Below, in pieces: positions 39,633-51,787 of a stretch of DNA of 64,000 nt. The notes under the pieces were generated by a model, which was not told the DNA's origin, searched no databases, and was given only the letters and a program-made list of their open reading frames with translations. How positions within the stretch are numbered: the stretch's first letter is position 1; each line of letters opens with the position of its first letter. The stretch comes from Labedella populi (GTDB lineage: Bacteria; Actinomycetota; Actinomycetes; Actinomycetales; Microbacteriaceae), in NCBI RefSeq assembly GCF_004078655.1, contig NZ_RZNC01000001.1, positions 620,001 through 684,000 on the forward strand, given 5' to 3'. Made by a program: the position numbers and the translations under genes.

Positions 39633-41327
39633 ATGAGCGAGACCGACGACGAGCGGAACGGCCGCTCCAGGCCCCCACGCGACGGGGCAGATCGCGATCG
39701 ACGCGCCGGCGGACCCGCCGGAGGCTCTCGCGCTCAAGGCGGCGACGATCGTCGCGCCCGCCAAGGCGGTCGCGACGACCGTCGACCGGCGCGTGACAAC
39801 GATCGACGTCCTCCTCGTGAGGGTGATCGGCGTCCTCCTCGTGAGGGTGACCGTCGTCCCTCGCGTGACAACGACCGTCGTCCTGCTCGCGGAGGTGACA
39901 GCCGTCCCTCGCGTGACAGCGACCGTCGTCCTCCTCGTGAGGGTGATCGTCGTCCTCCGCGTGACAACGACCGTCGTCCGCCGCGCGAGGGTGATCGCGG
40001 TCCCGCCCGAGAGGGTGACCGTCGTCCGCCTCGCGACAATGATCGTCGTCCCCCGCGAGAGGGTGACCGTCGTCCCTCCGGCGACAGGGAATGGTCGCCT
40101 CGTCCTCCGCGTGACGGTCGGCCGCCCCGAGAGGGCGCCCGCGACTCCGGTCGTCCGTCGTACGGCGATCGAGGCGGCATCGGACGGGGCCGTACCGACG
40201 GCGACTCCCGCCCGCGGCGGGACGCACGTCCCGACCGAGGAGGCCGTCCTCCCCAGCGTGACGGGCGCCCCGACCGGGGCGGGCGGCCGCAGCGGAACGA
40301 TCGGTTCGAGCCTGAACTGACGCCCGAGGAACAGTTGCAGCGTGAGTTGCGGTCGGTGCGCCCGCGGCACGACGATCCCGAGATCCCCGAGGACGTCCAG
40401 CCGCGCGACCTCGATAAGGTGGCGCGAAATGAGCTCAAGTCGCTCACGAAGGACAACGCCGACTGGGTCGCCAAGCACCTCGTCATGGCGTCCCGTCTCA
40501 TCGACGAGGACCCGGAGCTGGCGCACGCGCACGCGCTCAGCGCTGCTCGACGGGCCGGCCGTATCGGAGTCGTTCGCGAGAGCCTCGCGATCACGGCCTA
40601 CGAGACCGGTGACTACGCACTCGCTCTCCGCGAGCTGCGCACGTTCCGTCGCATCAGCGGCTCCGACGAGCAGCTTCCGCTCATGGTCGACAGCGAGCGC
40701 GGGGTCGGGCGCCCAGAGAAGGCGCTCGAGCTCGGCCGTTCCGTAAACCGCTCGACGCTCACTCCCGCGACCCAGGTCTCGCTGGCGATCGCGATGTCGG
40801 GAGCGCGCCTCGATCTCGGTTCTCCGGAGCTCGCGCTCGGCGAACTCGAGATCCCGCAGCTCGACCCGGATCGCGCGTTCAGTTACAGCCCTGCCCTCTA
40901 CGATGCCTACGCCGAGGTGCTGAGCGAGCTCGGCCGCGACGCCGATGCCGCGCTATGGCGGAGGCGGGCCTCGGTTGCTCTGCAGCTGCTGGGCGACCCG
41001 GACGAGTCCGAGACGGTCGAGATCGTCGAAGAGGAACTGCCGATGGATGAGTCCGACGACACCGCCGTGGACGGTTACGCCTCCGACGACGCGGTGATTT
41101 CAGACGGTGACGACGACGCGTTCGACATCCCGGCCGATGACATCGCCGCGACCGACGACGCTGTCATCGAGGCCGACGAAGCGGACGTGGCCGGCTCGGC
41201 TGAGGAAGCTGTCCGGCCCAATGAGGCTGACGAAGCGGACAAGACGGACGCTGCCGTCGAGACCGACGCTGCCGACGAGACCGGGGAAGAGGACGAGGAT
41301 GGCGCTGTTCGGCCGCAAGAAGACTGA
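39633..41327 (+). CDS. Charge-segregated repeat protein with helical (TPR-like) core
   Basis: A 564-residue protein with three distinct parts. Residues 1 to about 230 are disordered and strongly basic, with 13 tandem eight-residue units (D-x-R-P-P-R-E/D-G/N; residues 49-152) and more Arg/Gly-rich sequence. Residues about 235-435 form a helical, TPR-like core (NADWVAKHLVMASRLIDEDP, ALSAARRAGRIGVVRESLAI, TPATQVSLAIAMSGARLDLG). Residues about 440-564 are disordered and strongly acidic (DEADVAGSAEEAVRPNEADE). Arg-rich repeats of this kind often bind RNA; that is inferred. ATG 39633 has GGAG 6 nt upstream. It directly follows the rRNA operon and overlaps the next gene by 29 bp. Confidence 0.75.
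   Translation: MSETDDERNGRSRPPRDGADRDRRAGGPAGGSRAQGGDDRRARQGGRDDRRPARDNDRRPPREGDRRPPREGDRRPSRDNDRRPARGGDSRPSRDSDRRPPREGDRRPPRDNDRRPPREGDRGPAREGDRRPPRDNDRRPPREGDRRPSGDREWSPRPPRDGRPPREGARDSGRPSYGDRGGIGRGRTDGDSRPRRDARPDRGGRPPQRDGRPDRGGRPQRNDRFEPELTPEEQLQRELRSVRPRHDDPEIPEDVQPRDLDKVARNELKSLTKDNADWVAKHLVMASRLIDEDPELAHAHALSAARRAGRIGVVRESLAITAYETGDYALALRELRTFRRISGSDEQLPLMVDSERGVGRPEKALELGRSVNRSTLTPATQVSLAIAMSGARLDLGSPELALGELEIPQLDPDRAFSYSPALYDAYAEVLSELGRDADAALWRRRASVALQLLGDPDESETVEIVEEELPMDESDDTAVDGYASDDAVISDGDDDAFDIPADDIAATDDAVIEADEADVAGSAEEAVRPNEADEADKTDAAVETDAADETGEEDEDGAVRPQED
39777..40088. repeat. 24-bp in-frame tandem repeat array (13 units)
   Basis: Units of 24 bp, such as GACCGTCGTCCTCCTCGTGA plus GGGT, encode the eight-residue repeats of the protein above. 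All units keep the reading frame. Different synonymous codons are used, so the array is older than a recent slippage event, but recombination between units could change copy number. Confidence 0.85.
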
Positions 41328-42336
41328 GCCGACGCCGCTCGACGGCGTCGACGTCGTGCTCGCCGACCTCGACGGTGTCGTTTACGCCGGCCCGAACGCC
41401 ATCGCGCACGCTGTCGAGAGTCTCAACCTCGCGGGCGAGACGCGGCGGCTCGGGTACATTACCAACAACGCGTCGCGCACCGACGAGTCCGTCGCCGCTC
41501 ATCTCCGCGAGCTGGGCCTCCGCCCCACAGCGAACGACGTCGTCACGAGCCCGCAGGCCGCGATGCGTCTCCTCAGGGACCACGCGGAGCCCGGGTCGAC
41601 GATCCTCGTCGTGGGTGGCGACGGCCTGGTGTCCGAGGTCGAGAAGGCCGGTTACGTCGTGACCCGCAGGGCCGAGGACTCCCCGGCCGCGGTCGTGCAG
41701 GGGTTCGCGCCCGAGGTGGGATGGAGTCAACTCGCCGAGGCGGCCTTCGCACTGCAGACGGGTCGCGAGGCGAACGATCTGCCCTGGATCGCCACGAACA
41801 CCGACTGGACGATTCCGCAGGCCCGCGGCATCGCGCCCGGCAACGGCACTCTCGTCTCGGCGGTCCACACCGCCGTCGGGCGGCTGCCTATCGTCGCCGG
41901 CAAGCCGGAGACGCCGATCTTCGACGAGGCCCGAACGCGCTTCGCCGCGACGAAGCCGCTGTTCATCGGCGACCGCCTCGACACCGACATCAAGGGGGCG
42001 AACGCGGCCGGCATGGACTCCGTGCTCGTGCTCACCGGCATCGACCGCGCGAAGCACGTCCTCGCCGCCGACCCGAGTTCACGCCCGACGTTCATCCTGG
42101 AAGACCTCCGCGGCCTTCACGAACCGTACCCCGCGACGACGTTCAGCGCCGACAAGTCCACCGCGACGGTCGGGCGGTCCGTCGTGAAGATCTCCGGCAC
42201 CGACGTCGTCGTCGTCCAGGACGGCGACTCCGCGATCGACCGCTTACGCGCGGCCTCGGCCGTCATCTGGGCGAGCGGTCGCGCGATCTTCGGGTTCACC
42301 GTCCCTCCTCGGCTGCACGAGGAGTCGGGACTGTAG
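41299..42336 (+). CDS. HAD-IIA family phosphatase (NagD/phosphoglycolate phosphatase-like)
   Basis: A 345-residue phosphatase. The nucleophile motif is VVLADLDGVVYAG, motif II is in YITNNASRTDES, and the C-terminal metal site is KPLFIGDRLDTDIKGANAAG. The C2-type cap lies between them. Family members dephosphorylate small metabolites such as phosphoglycolate or UMP. About 70 extra residues at the C-terminus are not part of the HAD fold. ATG 41299 lies within the end of the upstream gene (29-bp overlap) and is preceded by an AG-rich stretch. It leads the tlyA-nadK-recN cluster, its usual place in actinobacteria. Confidence 0.88.
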   Translation: MALFGRKKTEPTPLDGVDVVLADLDGVVYAGPNAIAHAVESLNLAGETRRLGYITNNASRTDESVAAHLRELGLRPTANDVVTSPQAAMRLLRDHAEPGSTILVVGGDGLVSEVEKAGYVVTRRAEDSPAAVVQGFAPEVGWSQLAEAAFALQTGREANDLPWIATNTDWTIPQARGIAPGNGTLVSAVHTAVGRLPIVAGKPETPIFDEARTRFAATKPLFIGDRLDTDIKGANAAGMDSVLVLTGIDRAKHVLAADPSSRPTFILEDLRGLHEPYPATTFSADKSTATVGRSVVKISGTDVVVVQDGDSAIDRLRAASAVIWASGRAIFGFTVPPRLHEESGL

Positions 42337-42345
42337 CCTGGAGGA

Positions 42346-42543
42346 GTGTCGAACCAGTCGGATGATCCCCTTGGAGCCGCGCCCGAGACGGGCGTCCCGC
42401 TGACCTCGGCCGACGGCGACGGGCTCGTGTCCCGCCTCCGTCTGATCGAGGACCAGCCGCTCGAGCACCGCGCCGATGCGTACGGCGCCGTGCACGCGGA
42501 ACTGAAGGCGGTCCTCGACAGCGCGGACCGCACGGCCGGATGA
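42346..42543 (+). CDS. Small conserved-context hypothetical protein
   Basis: A 65-residue acidic, soluble protein starting at GTG 42346 with GGAG just upstream. The helical C-terminal part includes LVSRLRLIEDQPLEHRADAY and ELKAVLDSADRTAG. Its stop overlaps the tlyA start by 4 bp (ATGA). A small gene in this position is common in Microbacteriaceae and may aid translation of tlyA; no function is known. Confidence 0.65.
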   Translation: MSNQSDDPLGAAPETGVPLTSADGDGLVSRLRLIEDQPLEHRADAYGAVHAELKAVLDSADRTAG

Positions 42544-43349
42544 CGTCCTCCCGACTGGACGCCGCCCTCGCCGCGCGGGGTCTCGCGCGTTCGCGGAGCC
42601 ATGCCGCACGGCTCATCGCCGACGGCCTCGTGAGTATCGACGGAGCCGTCGTCACGAAGCCCTCGCTCACCGTAGCCGCCACGGACGTCGTCGAGGTCCA
42701 GGCCACCGACGGCTACGTGAGCCGCGCGGCCGCCAAGCTCGTGCACGCCCTCGACACCTTCGGCATCGATCCGCGCGGGGTCCGGACGCTCGACGTCGGG
42801 GCGTCGACGGGCGGATTCACCGAGGTGCTCCTCCGACGCGATGCGCGTGCCGTCATCGCACTCGATGTGGGACACGGTCAGCTCGTGGAGCCGATCCGCT
42901 CCGACCCTCGCGTCTCGGTCGTGGAAGGCGTCAATGCGCGCGAACTCACGGCGGGGCTGCTCGCCTCGGCGAGCGGTGTCGATTGGGCTCCCGAGCTCGT
43001 GGTGGGCGATCTCTCGTTCATCTCGCTCACGCACGTGATCCCACCGGTACGCGCGTCCGTCTCCGCGGACGCCGAATTCGTCCTCCTGATCAAGCCGCAA
43101 TTCGAGGTGGGCAGGACGCTCGTGAAGGAGGGGATCGTCGTCGACGTCGCCGCTCGCGCCGAGAGCATCGGCCGCGTTCTCGAGGTCGCCGAGGAGAGCG
43201 GGCTGCACACCGTCGCCGTCCTGTCGTCCCCCATCACCGGACTGCATGGGAATCACGAGTACCTCGTTCATCTCAGCCCGAATTCCGGTCGGCATCCGTC
43301 AGAATGGACGGACGAGATCCGACGGATCGCTGGAGCAGGAGAGTCATGA
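42540..43349 (+). CDS. tlyA: 16S/23S rRNA (cytidine-2'-O)-methyltransferase TlyA
   Basis: A 269-residue protein with an N-terminal S4 RNA-binding domain (residues 1-60, RLDAALAARGLARSRSHAAR) and a Rossmann methyltransferase domain (LDVGASTGGFTEVLLRRDAR, LVVGDLSFISLTHVIP, FVLLIKPQFEVGR). TlyA methylates C1409 of 16S and C1920 of 23S rRNA; its loss gives capreomycin resistance in mycobacteria. ATGA overlaps couple it to both neighbours. Confidence 0.95.
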   Translation: MTSSRLDAALAARGLARSRSHAARLIADGLVSIDGAVVTKPSLTVAATDVVEVQATDGYVSRAAAKLVHALDTFGIDPRGVRTLDVGASTGGFTEVLLRRDARAVIALDVGHGQLVEPIRSDPRVSVVEGVNARELTAGLLASASGVDWAPELVVGDLSFISLTHVIPPVRASVSADAEFVLLIKPQFEVGRTLVKEGIVVDVAARAESIGRVLEVAEESGLHTVAVLSSPITGLHGNHEYLVHLSPNSGRHPSEWTDEIRRIAGAGES

Positions 43350-44263
43350 CCGCACCACAACGCGCGATCCTCGTCGTGTCGCACACCGGGCGGCGTGACT
43401 CGATCGATGCCGCCGTGTCCGTGATCGACGAACTGGCCGCCGGCGGTGCGACGCCCGTGCTCCGACGCGACGAGTGGGAGGACATCGCCGCAGCGTGTGT
43501 GCTTCCCAGCAACACCGCCATCCTCGGGGAGCAGATCGACGCCGCCGACCTCGAGCTCGTCATCGTCCTCGGGGGTGACGGCACGATCCTGCGTGCCGCC
43601 GAACTCGTGCGGGGCTTCTCCGCTCCGCTCCTCGGCGTCAACCTCGGGCACGTCGGTTTCCTCGCCGAGAGCGAGCGCGACGATCTCGGGGAAGCCGTAC
43701 GGCGAGCGATCGACGGAGACTACCTCGTCGAAGAGCGCATGACTCTCTCGGTGCGCGTCAAGCAGGGAAACGATGTGGTCTACGAGACGTGGGCCCTCAA
43801 CGAGGCGACCGTCGAGAAGGCCAGCCGCGAGCGCATGCTCGAGGTCGTCATCGAGGTCGACGGGCGGCCGCTCTCTGCGTTCGGGTGCGACGGTGTGGTC
43901 GTGTCGACACCCACCGGCTCCACCGCGTACAACTTCTCCGCCGGCGGCCCCATCGTCTGGCCGACCGTCGAGGCGATCACCCTCGTGCCGTTGAGCGCCC
44001 ACGCCTTGTTCGCCCGTCCACTCGTCGTGGGTCCGGAGTCGTCGCTCGCGGTCGAGGTCATCCCGCGCAATCAGGGCTCGGGCGTGCTGTGGGCCGACGG
44101 GCGTCGCGCACACGAATTACCACCGGGAGCACGCGTCGTCTATCGCCGTTCGAGCGTCCCGGTGCGGTTGGCGCGACTGCACCAGGGGCCCTTCACCGAC
44201 CGGCTCGTGCACAAGTTCCATCTGCCGGTCGAGGGCTGGAGAGGGCCGAACGGTCGTGATTGA
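43346..44263 (+). CDS. nadK: NAD kinase
   Basis: A 305-residue ATP-NAD kinase, which makes NADP. Motifs are LVIVLGGDGTILRAAEL (GGDGT), LLGVNLGHVGFLAE, ALNEATVEKASRERMLEV and VVSTPTGSTAYNFSAGGPIV. ATG 43346 overlaps the tlyA stop by 4 bp, with GGAGAG upstream. It overlaps recN by 8 bp. The tlyA-nadK-recN order is conserved across actinobacteria. Confidence 0.97.
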   Translation: MTAPQRAILVVSHTGRRDSIDAAVSVIDELAAGGATPVLRRDEWEDIAAACVLPSNTAILGEQIDAADLELVIVLGGDGTILRAAELVRGFSAPLLGVNLGHVGFLAESERDDLGEAVRRAIDGDYLVEERMTLSVRVKQGNDVVYETWALNEATVEKASRERMLEVVIEVDGRPLSAFGCDGVVVSTPTGSTAYNFSAGGPIVWPTVEAITLVPLSAHALFARPLVVGPESSLAVEVIPRNQGSGVLWADGRRAHELPPGARVVYRRSSVPVRLARLHQGPFTDRLVHKFHLPVEGWRGPNGRD

Positions 44264-45974
44264 GGAGATCGAGATCCGCGACCTCGGCGTGATCGCCGAG
44301 GCGACCCTCCCGCTCGGGCCGGGGTTCACCGCCATCACCGGAGAGACGGGCGCGGGCAAGACGATGGTCGTGACCGCTCTCGGGCTGCTGCTCGGCGGCC
44401 GTGCCGACAGCGGCACCGTGCGCTCCGGCCAGGAACGCGCGAGTATCGACGGGCGCTGGGTCGTCCCGGAATCGGGGCCCGTGACGGAACGCGTGCGCGA
44501 GGCGGGTGGTGACGTCGATCCCTTCGGTGAGGGGCGCGCAGAGCTCACGCTCGGGCGCACCGTCTCGGCGGAGGGGCGCAGCCGCGCGGCCGTGGGCGGC
44601 CGTGCCGCCCCCGTCGGCATCCTGTCCGAGCTCGGCGAACGGCTCGTCGTCGTGCACGGGCAATCGGAGCAATTGCGGCTCAAGTCGGCGACGGCGCAGC
44701 GCGAGGCGCTCGACCGGTTCGCCGGAGGCGACCTCGCGGCGCTGCTCGGCGACTACGCGCACGCCTTCGCGCGCTGGCGGGCGAACCGATCCGAGCTCGA
44801 GACGATCACGACCGAGCGTGATGCGCGAGCGAGCGAGGCCGCGACGCTGCGCGAGACGATCGCCGAGATCGAGGTGGCGGCTCCTCAACAGGGGGAGGAC
44901 GAGGAACTCGCCGTGCGGGCGACCCGCCTCGGCAACCTCGAGGCGTTGAGACTCGCGGCCGCGGGCGCTCGCGAAGCTCTCTCCGCCGAGGAGCCGGACG
45001 GTGTCGACGTCGTCGGACTCGTCGGTGCCGCCCGTCGTCTCGTCGACGACGCGAGCGGAGCCGATCCGACGCTCGCCGCAATCGGTGAGCAGCTCGCGAA
45101 CATCGGATACCTCGCGGCCGACGTCGCCGCCGAGCTCTCGAGCTACCTCGCGGAGGTCGACGCCGACGGTGCTCGTGAACTCGAGATCGTGAACGAACGC
45201 CGTGCGACGCTGACCGCGCTCATGCGCGCATACGGACCGACGCTCGCCGACGTCATCGCCGTGCTCGACACGGGCAGCGCCCGTCTCCTCGAGCTCGACT
45301 CGGACGACGAGCGGATCGAGGAGCTCACGCGACAGGTCGCGGAGGACGCTGAACTCGTCGAGCGGCTGGCGGCCGACGTCAGCGCAGCCCGCACGGCCGC
45401 CGCCGCCGAGCTGGGCGAGCGCGTGAGCGCCGAGCTCACCGCTCTCGCGATGCCCGACGCGCGGCTCACGATCGACGTCCAGTCGAACGGTGACTTCACG
45501 GCGAGCGGTCGGGACGAGGTCCGTTTCCTGCTCCAGCCCCACAGCGGCGCGGAACCGCGGGCCCTCGCGCGGGGCGCGTCCGGCGGCGAGCTCTCTCGCG
45601 TCATGCTCGCGATCGAGGTCGTCATCGCGGGGACTGACCCCGTTCCCACATTCGTCTTCGACGAGGTCGACTCGGGAGTCGGCGGTGCCGCGGCGATCGA
45701 GATCGGCCGGCGACTCGCCCGGCTCGCCGAGTCCTCGCAGGTCATCGCCGTCACCCACCTCGCGCAGGTCGCGGCCTTCGCGAACAACCACTTGAGCGTG
45801 CGCAAGCAGAGCGACGGCTCCGTGACCTCGTCGAGCGTCGTGCGCCTCGAGGGCGACGAGAGGGTCTCCGAGATGGCGCGACTGCTCTCCGGTCTGCCGG
45901 ACTCCGAGTCGGGCCTGGCCCACGCGGAGGAGCTGCTCGCGCTGTCCCCGCACGATTCCCAGGTGTTAGGATAG
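44256..45974 (+). CDS. recN: DNA repair protein RecN
   Basis: A 572-residue SMC-like ATPase used in repair of double-strand breaks. Walker A is TGETGAGKTMVVTALGLLLG near residue 30; a long coiled-coil middle contains the zinc-less hinge; the ABC signature is ARGASGGELSRVMLAIEVVI; and Walker B is TFVFDEVDSGVGG. Length and layout are normal. It begins at GTG 44256 and overlaps nadK by 8 bp. Confidence 0.96.
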   Translation: MIEEIEIRDLGVIAEATLPLGPGFTAITGETGAGKTMVVTALGLLLGGRADSGTVRSGQERASIDGRWVVPESGPVTERVREAGGDVDPFGEGRAELTLGRTVSAEGRSRAAVGGRAAPVGILSELGERLVVVHGQSEQLRLKSATAQREALDRFAGGDLAALLGDYAHAFARWRANRSELETITTERDARASEAATLRETIAEIEVAAPQQGEDEELAVRATRLGNLEALRLAAAGAREALSAEEPDGVDVVGLVGAARRLVDDASGADPTLAAIGEQLANIGYLAADVAAELSSYLAEVDADGARELEIVNERRATLTALMRAYGPTLADVIAVLDTGSARLLELDSDDERIEELTRQVAEDAELVERLAADVSAARTAAAAELGERVSAELTALAMPDARLTIDVQSNGDFTASGRDEVRFLLQPHSGAEPRALARGASGGELSRVMLAIEVVIAGTDPVPTFVFDEVDSGVGGAAAIEIGRRLARLAESSQVIAVTHLAQVAAFANNHLSVRKQSDGSVTSSSVVRLEGDERVSEMARLLSGLPDSESGLAHAEELLALSPHDSQVLG

Positions 45975-47777
<1,803 letters not shown>

Positions 47778-47838
47778 CCCGATCGGCGAGTATGACCGAT
47801 CGGCCCCCGCACGACGCTCGTGACACGAAGGGAACGCC

Positions 47839-48474
47839 ATGACCGATTCGCCTCTCGAGGACACCGCATTCCCCGTCGACGTCACGGCGTCGGAGCGGGT
47901 GTTCGACGGCCTCGTGTGGGACATCCGCCGCGACACGTTCGACTACAACGGCAGTCCCGTGACCCGCGAATACATGGATCACACCGGGGCCGTCGCGGTG
48001 CTCGCGCTCGACGATCACGACCGTGTCCTGCTCATCCGCCAGTACCGCCACCCCGTCGGTCTCCGGGAGTGGGAGCTCCCCGCTGGGCTTCTCGACGTCG
48101 ACGGGGAAGACCCGCTCGTCGCCGCGCAGCGCGAGCTCGAGGAGGAGGCGGACCTCCGCGCGGAGGACTGGCACGTCCTGTCGGAGTTCGCGACGAGCCC
48201 GGGTGGCAACAACGAGGTCATCCGGATCTATGTCGCCCGCGACGTGAGCGCCTCCCACGGTGATTTCGAGCGAGCCGAGGAGGAGGCGGACATCGAGGTG
48301 GCGTGGGTCGCCCTCGACGATGTCGTCGACGCCGTGCTGGCACGCCGCCTCCAGAACCCCTCGCTCGCGATCGGCGTGCTCGCCGCCCACGCGTCCCGCG
48401 CGCGCGGCTGGGCGACCCTCGCACCAGCGGACATCCCGTGGGACCGGCACCCGAAGCGGCGTCCGGCACCGTGA
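47839..48474 (+). CDS. NUDIX hydrolase, ADP-ribose pyrophosphatase type
   Basis: A 211-residue protein. The Nudix box is seen in [20 protein letters not shown] followed by [27 protein letters not shown] upstream is typical of the ADP-ribose pyrophosphatase (NudF) group. Such enzymes cleave ADP-ribose and similar nucleotides. ATG 47839 has AAGGGAA upstream. It overlaps the xerD start by 4 bp. Its position between pyrG and xerD is conserved in actinobacteria. Confidence 0.9.
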   Translation: MTDSPLEDTAFPVDVTASERVFDGLVWDIRRDTFDYNGSPVTREYMDHTGAVAVLALDDHDRVLLIRQYRHPVGLREWELPAGLLDVDGEDPLVAAQRELEEEADLRAEDWHVLSEFATSPGGNNEVIRIYVARDVSASHGDFERAEEEADIEVAWVALDDVVDAVLARRLQNPSLAIGVLAAHASRARGWATLAPADIPWDRHPKRRPAP

Positions 48475-49376
48475 CCCTGGCACGCGCCGTCGATGACTAC
48501 CTGCGGCACGTGCAGATCGAGCGGGGGCTGTCCGCCAACACGGTGTCGGCGTACCGTCGCGATCTCGCCGGCTACGTCGAGTGGCTCGAGTCCGCGGGGA
48601 TCGATGAGCCGCGGGACGTGCTCGCGACCCATGTCACGGGCTACGCGCGGGCCCTCTCGAGGCGTGAGGACCGGCCCCTGGGGCCGTCGTCGCTCGCACG
48701 CGTGCTGTCGTCCGTCCGCGGATTCCACCGTTTCCTTCTCGAGGAGCGGGACGTGGACGGCGACGTCGCGCGCGACGTCCGTCCGCCGAAGCTCGGGCGC
48801 CGCTTGCCGAAGGCGCTCACCATCGATCAGGTCGAGCGCCTCCTCGCCGCGACCGAGGGGGAGGACGTCGCCGCGTTGCGCGACCACGCGCTCCTCGAGT
48901 TGCTCTACGCGACGGGCGCGCGGGTCTCGGAGGTCGTCGGACTCAACGTCGACGACGTCATCGACGAGGACATCGTGCGGTTGACCGGCAAAGGCGACAA
49001 GCAACGCATCGTCCCGCTCGGGCGGTACGCCCGCACGGCCGTCGATGCGTATCTCGTCCGTGGCCGCCCCGTGCTTTCGGCGATGGGGGTGGCGACGCCG
49101 GCTCTTTTCCTCGGGATGCGTGGTGCTCGACTCTCGCGGCAGAGTGCGTGGCTGATCCTCCAGGCCGCCGCCGAGCGTGCGGGGCTGACGGCGCACGTGT
49201 CGCCGCACACGCTGCGCCACTCGTTCGCGACGCACCTCCTCCAGGGCGGCGCCGACGTCCGTGTCGTGCAGGAGCTGCTCGGTCACTCCTCGGTCGCGAC
49301 GACGCAGATCTACACGCTCGTGACGGCCGACTCCCTGCGCGACGTCTACACGGCCGCGCACCCGCGCGCCCGCTGA
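48471..49376 (+). CDS. xerD: Tyrosine recombinase XerD
   Basis: A 301-residue site-specific recombinase that, with XerC, resolves chromosome dimers at dif. The N-terminal SAM-like domain ([20 protein letters not shown]) precedes the catalytic domain with all six residues: Arg in [12 protein letters not shown], Lys in [12 protein letters not shown], His and Arg in [14 protein letters not shown], His in [13 protein letters not shown] and Tyr in the same segment. It starts at GTG 48471 overlapping the nudix stop. Location next to parA-scpAB matches its role in segregation. Confidence 0.95.
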   Translation: MTLARAVDDYLRHVQIERGLSANTVSAYRRDLAGYVEWLESAGIDEPRDVLATHVTGYARALSRREDRPLGPSSLARVLSSVRGFHRFLLEERDVDGDVARDVRPPKLGRRLPKALTIDQVERLLAATEGEDVAALRDHALLELLYATGARVSEVVGLNVDDVIDEDIVRLTGKGDKQRIVPLGRYARTAVDAYLVRGRPVLSAMGVATPALFLGMRGARLSRQSAWLILQAAAERAGLTAHVSPHTLRHSFATHLLQGGADVRVVQELLGHSSVATTQIYTLVTADSLRDVYTAAHPRAR

Positions 49377-49439
49377 GTCGGCGCCTTCGCGGCGACTACA
49401 ATCGATCCAAGCACCAGAACCGATTGGAGCGAGCCGCCC

Positions 49440-50316
<877 letters not shown>

Positions 50317-50333
<17 letters not shown>

Positions 50334-51126
50334 GCGCACCGAATCGGACGGCTTCCGGGTCGAGCTCGCGAACTTCGAGGGGCCGTTCGACCTCCTGCTC
50401 TCGCTCATCACGAAGCACGAGCTCGACATCACCGACATCGCGTTGTCGGTCGTGACCGATGAGTTCCTCTCGTACCTCCGGGGCCTCGGCGACGACGCCG
50501 ACCTCGACCAGACATCGGAGTTCCTCGTCGTCGCGACCACACTCCTCGACCTGAAGATCGCGGGACTCCTTCCGCAGGGTGAACTCGTCGACGCCGAGGA
50601 CGTCGCTCTGCTCGAGGCCCGGGATCTCCTCTTCGCGCGGCTCCTGCAGTATCGAGCATTCAAGGAGGCGTCCTCCTGGTTCCAGTCTCGCTTCGACGCC
50701 GAGTCGACGCGGCACTCCCGTTCGGTCCGACTCGAGGAGAAGTACCGGCAGCGCACGGTCGAGCTCGTCTGGACGCTCACACTCGAGGACTTCGCGGCCC
50801 TCGCGACGCTCGCCCTGACGCCTCGGGAGATCCCCGTCGTCGGGCTCGACCACTTGCACGCCCCGCTCGTGAGCATCCGGGAGCAAGCGGCGCACGTCGT
50901 CGCGATGCTGCGGCACGGCGAGACACTCACCTTTCGGCAGCTCGTCGCGGGCGCCGATCAGAAGGGCGTCGTGATCGCCCGATTCCTCGCGGTGCTCGAG
51001 CTCTACCGGCACGCATCGATCTCGTTCGAGCAGCTCGAACCGCTCGGGGAGCTGACGGTGCGCTGGACCGCGGAGAATTGGACAGACGAGAACCTCGCGA
51101 ACCTGGGAGCAGACTATGACGGATGA
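50317..51126 (+). CDS. scpA: Segregation and condensation protein A
   Basis: A 269-residue kleisin that links SMC heads in the condensin complex. The N-terminal VELANFEGPFDLLLSLITKH and DITDIALSVVTDEFLSYLR are the hallmark SMC-binding helices; the C-terminal winged helix includes GVVIARFLAVLELYRHASI. GTG 50317 gives a 17-bp overlap with parA. It overlaps scpB by 11 bp, so the two partner subunits are translationally linked. Confidence 0.94.
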
Positions 51127-51787
51127 GTCCACACGGGCGCCCGCCGACCCGGTGCCGAAAGCCTCGGTGATGGACGACGTGCCGGGTCGGGAGCCGGAGG
51201 AGATCGCGACACCCGTCGCGATCGCGCCGGCCGACGTCGACGTGGAGCGGGCGATCGAGGCGCTCCTCATGGTCGCCGACGAGCCGCAGAGCGTCGTCGG
51301 TCTCGCGACGGCCCTCGGTCGCCCCGTCGCCGAGGTCCGCGCGGCCGTCGAACGGCTCGCGCGCGACTTCGACGGCGTCGATGGAACGGTGCGCCGGGGC
51401 TTCGAGCTCCGCGAGGTCGGGGGCGGCTGGCGCTTCTACGTGCGCGCCGACTACGACACGCTCGTCGCCGACTACGTGAACCAGCAGAACCCGTCGCGGC
51501 TGTCGCAAGCGGCGCTCGAGACCCTTGCGGTCATCGCCTACAAGCAGCCGATCTCGCGGAGCGCGATCGCCTCGATCCGCGCCGTGAACGTCGACTCGGT
51601 GGTACGGACGCTCCTCGGCCGCGGCCTCATCACGGAGCTCTTCACCGACAGCGAGACGGGAGCGATCAACTACGGCACGACCGACGTGCTGCTCGATCAG
51701 TTGGGGATCAACTCGCTCGACGAGCTGCCGCTCATCTCGCCGCTGCTCGCCGATGGACAGGAGGGATTCGATGTCGATGTCCGATGA
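51116..51787 (+). CDS. scpB: Segregation and condensation protein B
   Basis: A 223-residue protein with about 40 disordered residues and then two winged-helix domains (VERAIEALLMVADEPQSVVG, RFYVRADYDTLVADYV, AALETLAVIAYKQPISRSAI, LGRGLITELFTDSETGAINY). It dimerises and binds ScpA. The gene ends inside the start of the pseudouridine synthase gene (17-bp overlap). Confidence 0.94.
   Translation: MTDESTRAPADPVPKASVMDDVPGREPEEIATPVAIAPADVDVERAIEALLMVADEPQSVVGLATALGRPVAEVRAAVERLARDFDGVDGTVRRGFELREVGGGWRFYVRADYDTLVADYVNQQNPSRLSQAALETLAVIAYKQPISRSAIASIRAVNVDSVVRTLLGRGLITELFTDSETGAINYGTTDVLLDQLGINSLDELPLISPLLADGQEGFDVDVR

Noticed and set aside
39777-40088. CRISPR-like regular repeats
   Set aside because: The 24-bp units have no unique spacers and encode in-frame octapeptides of a longer gene.
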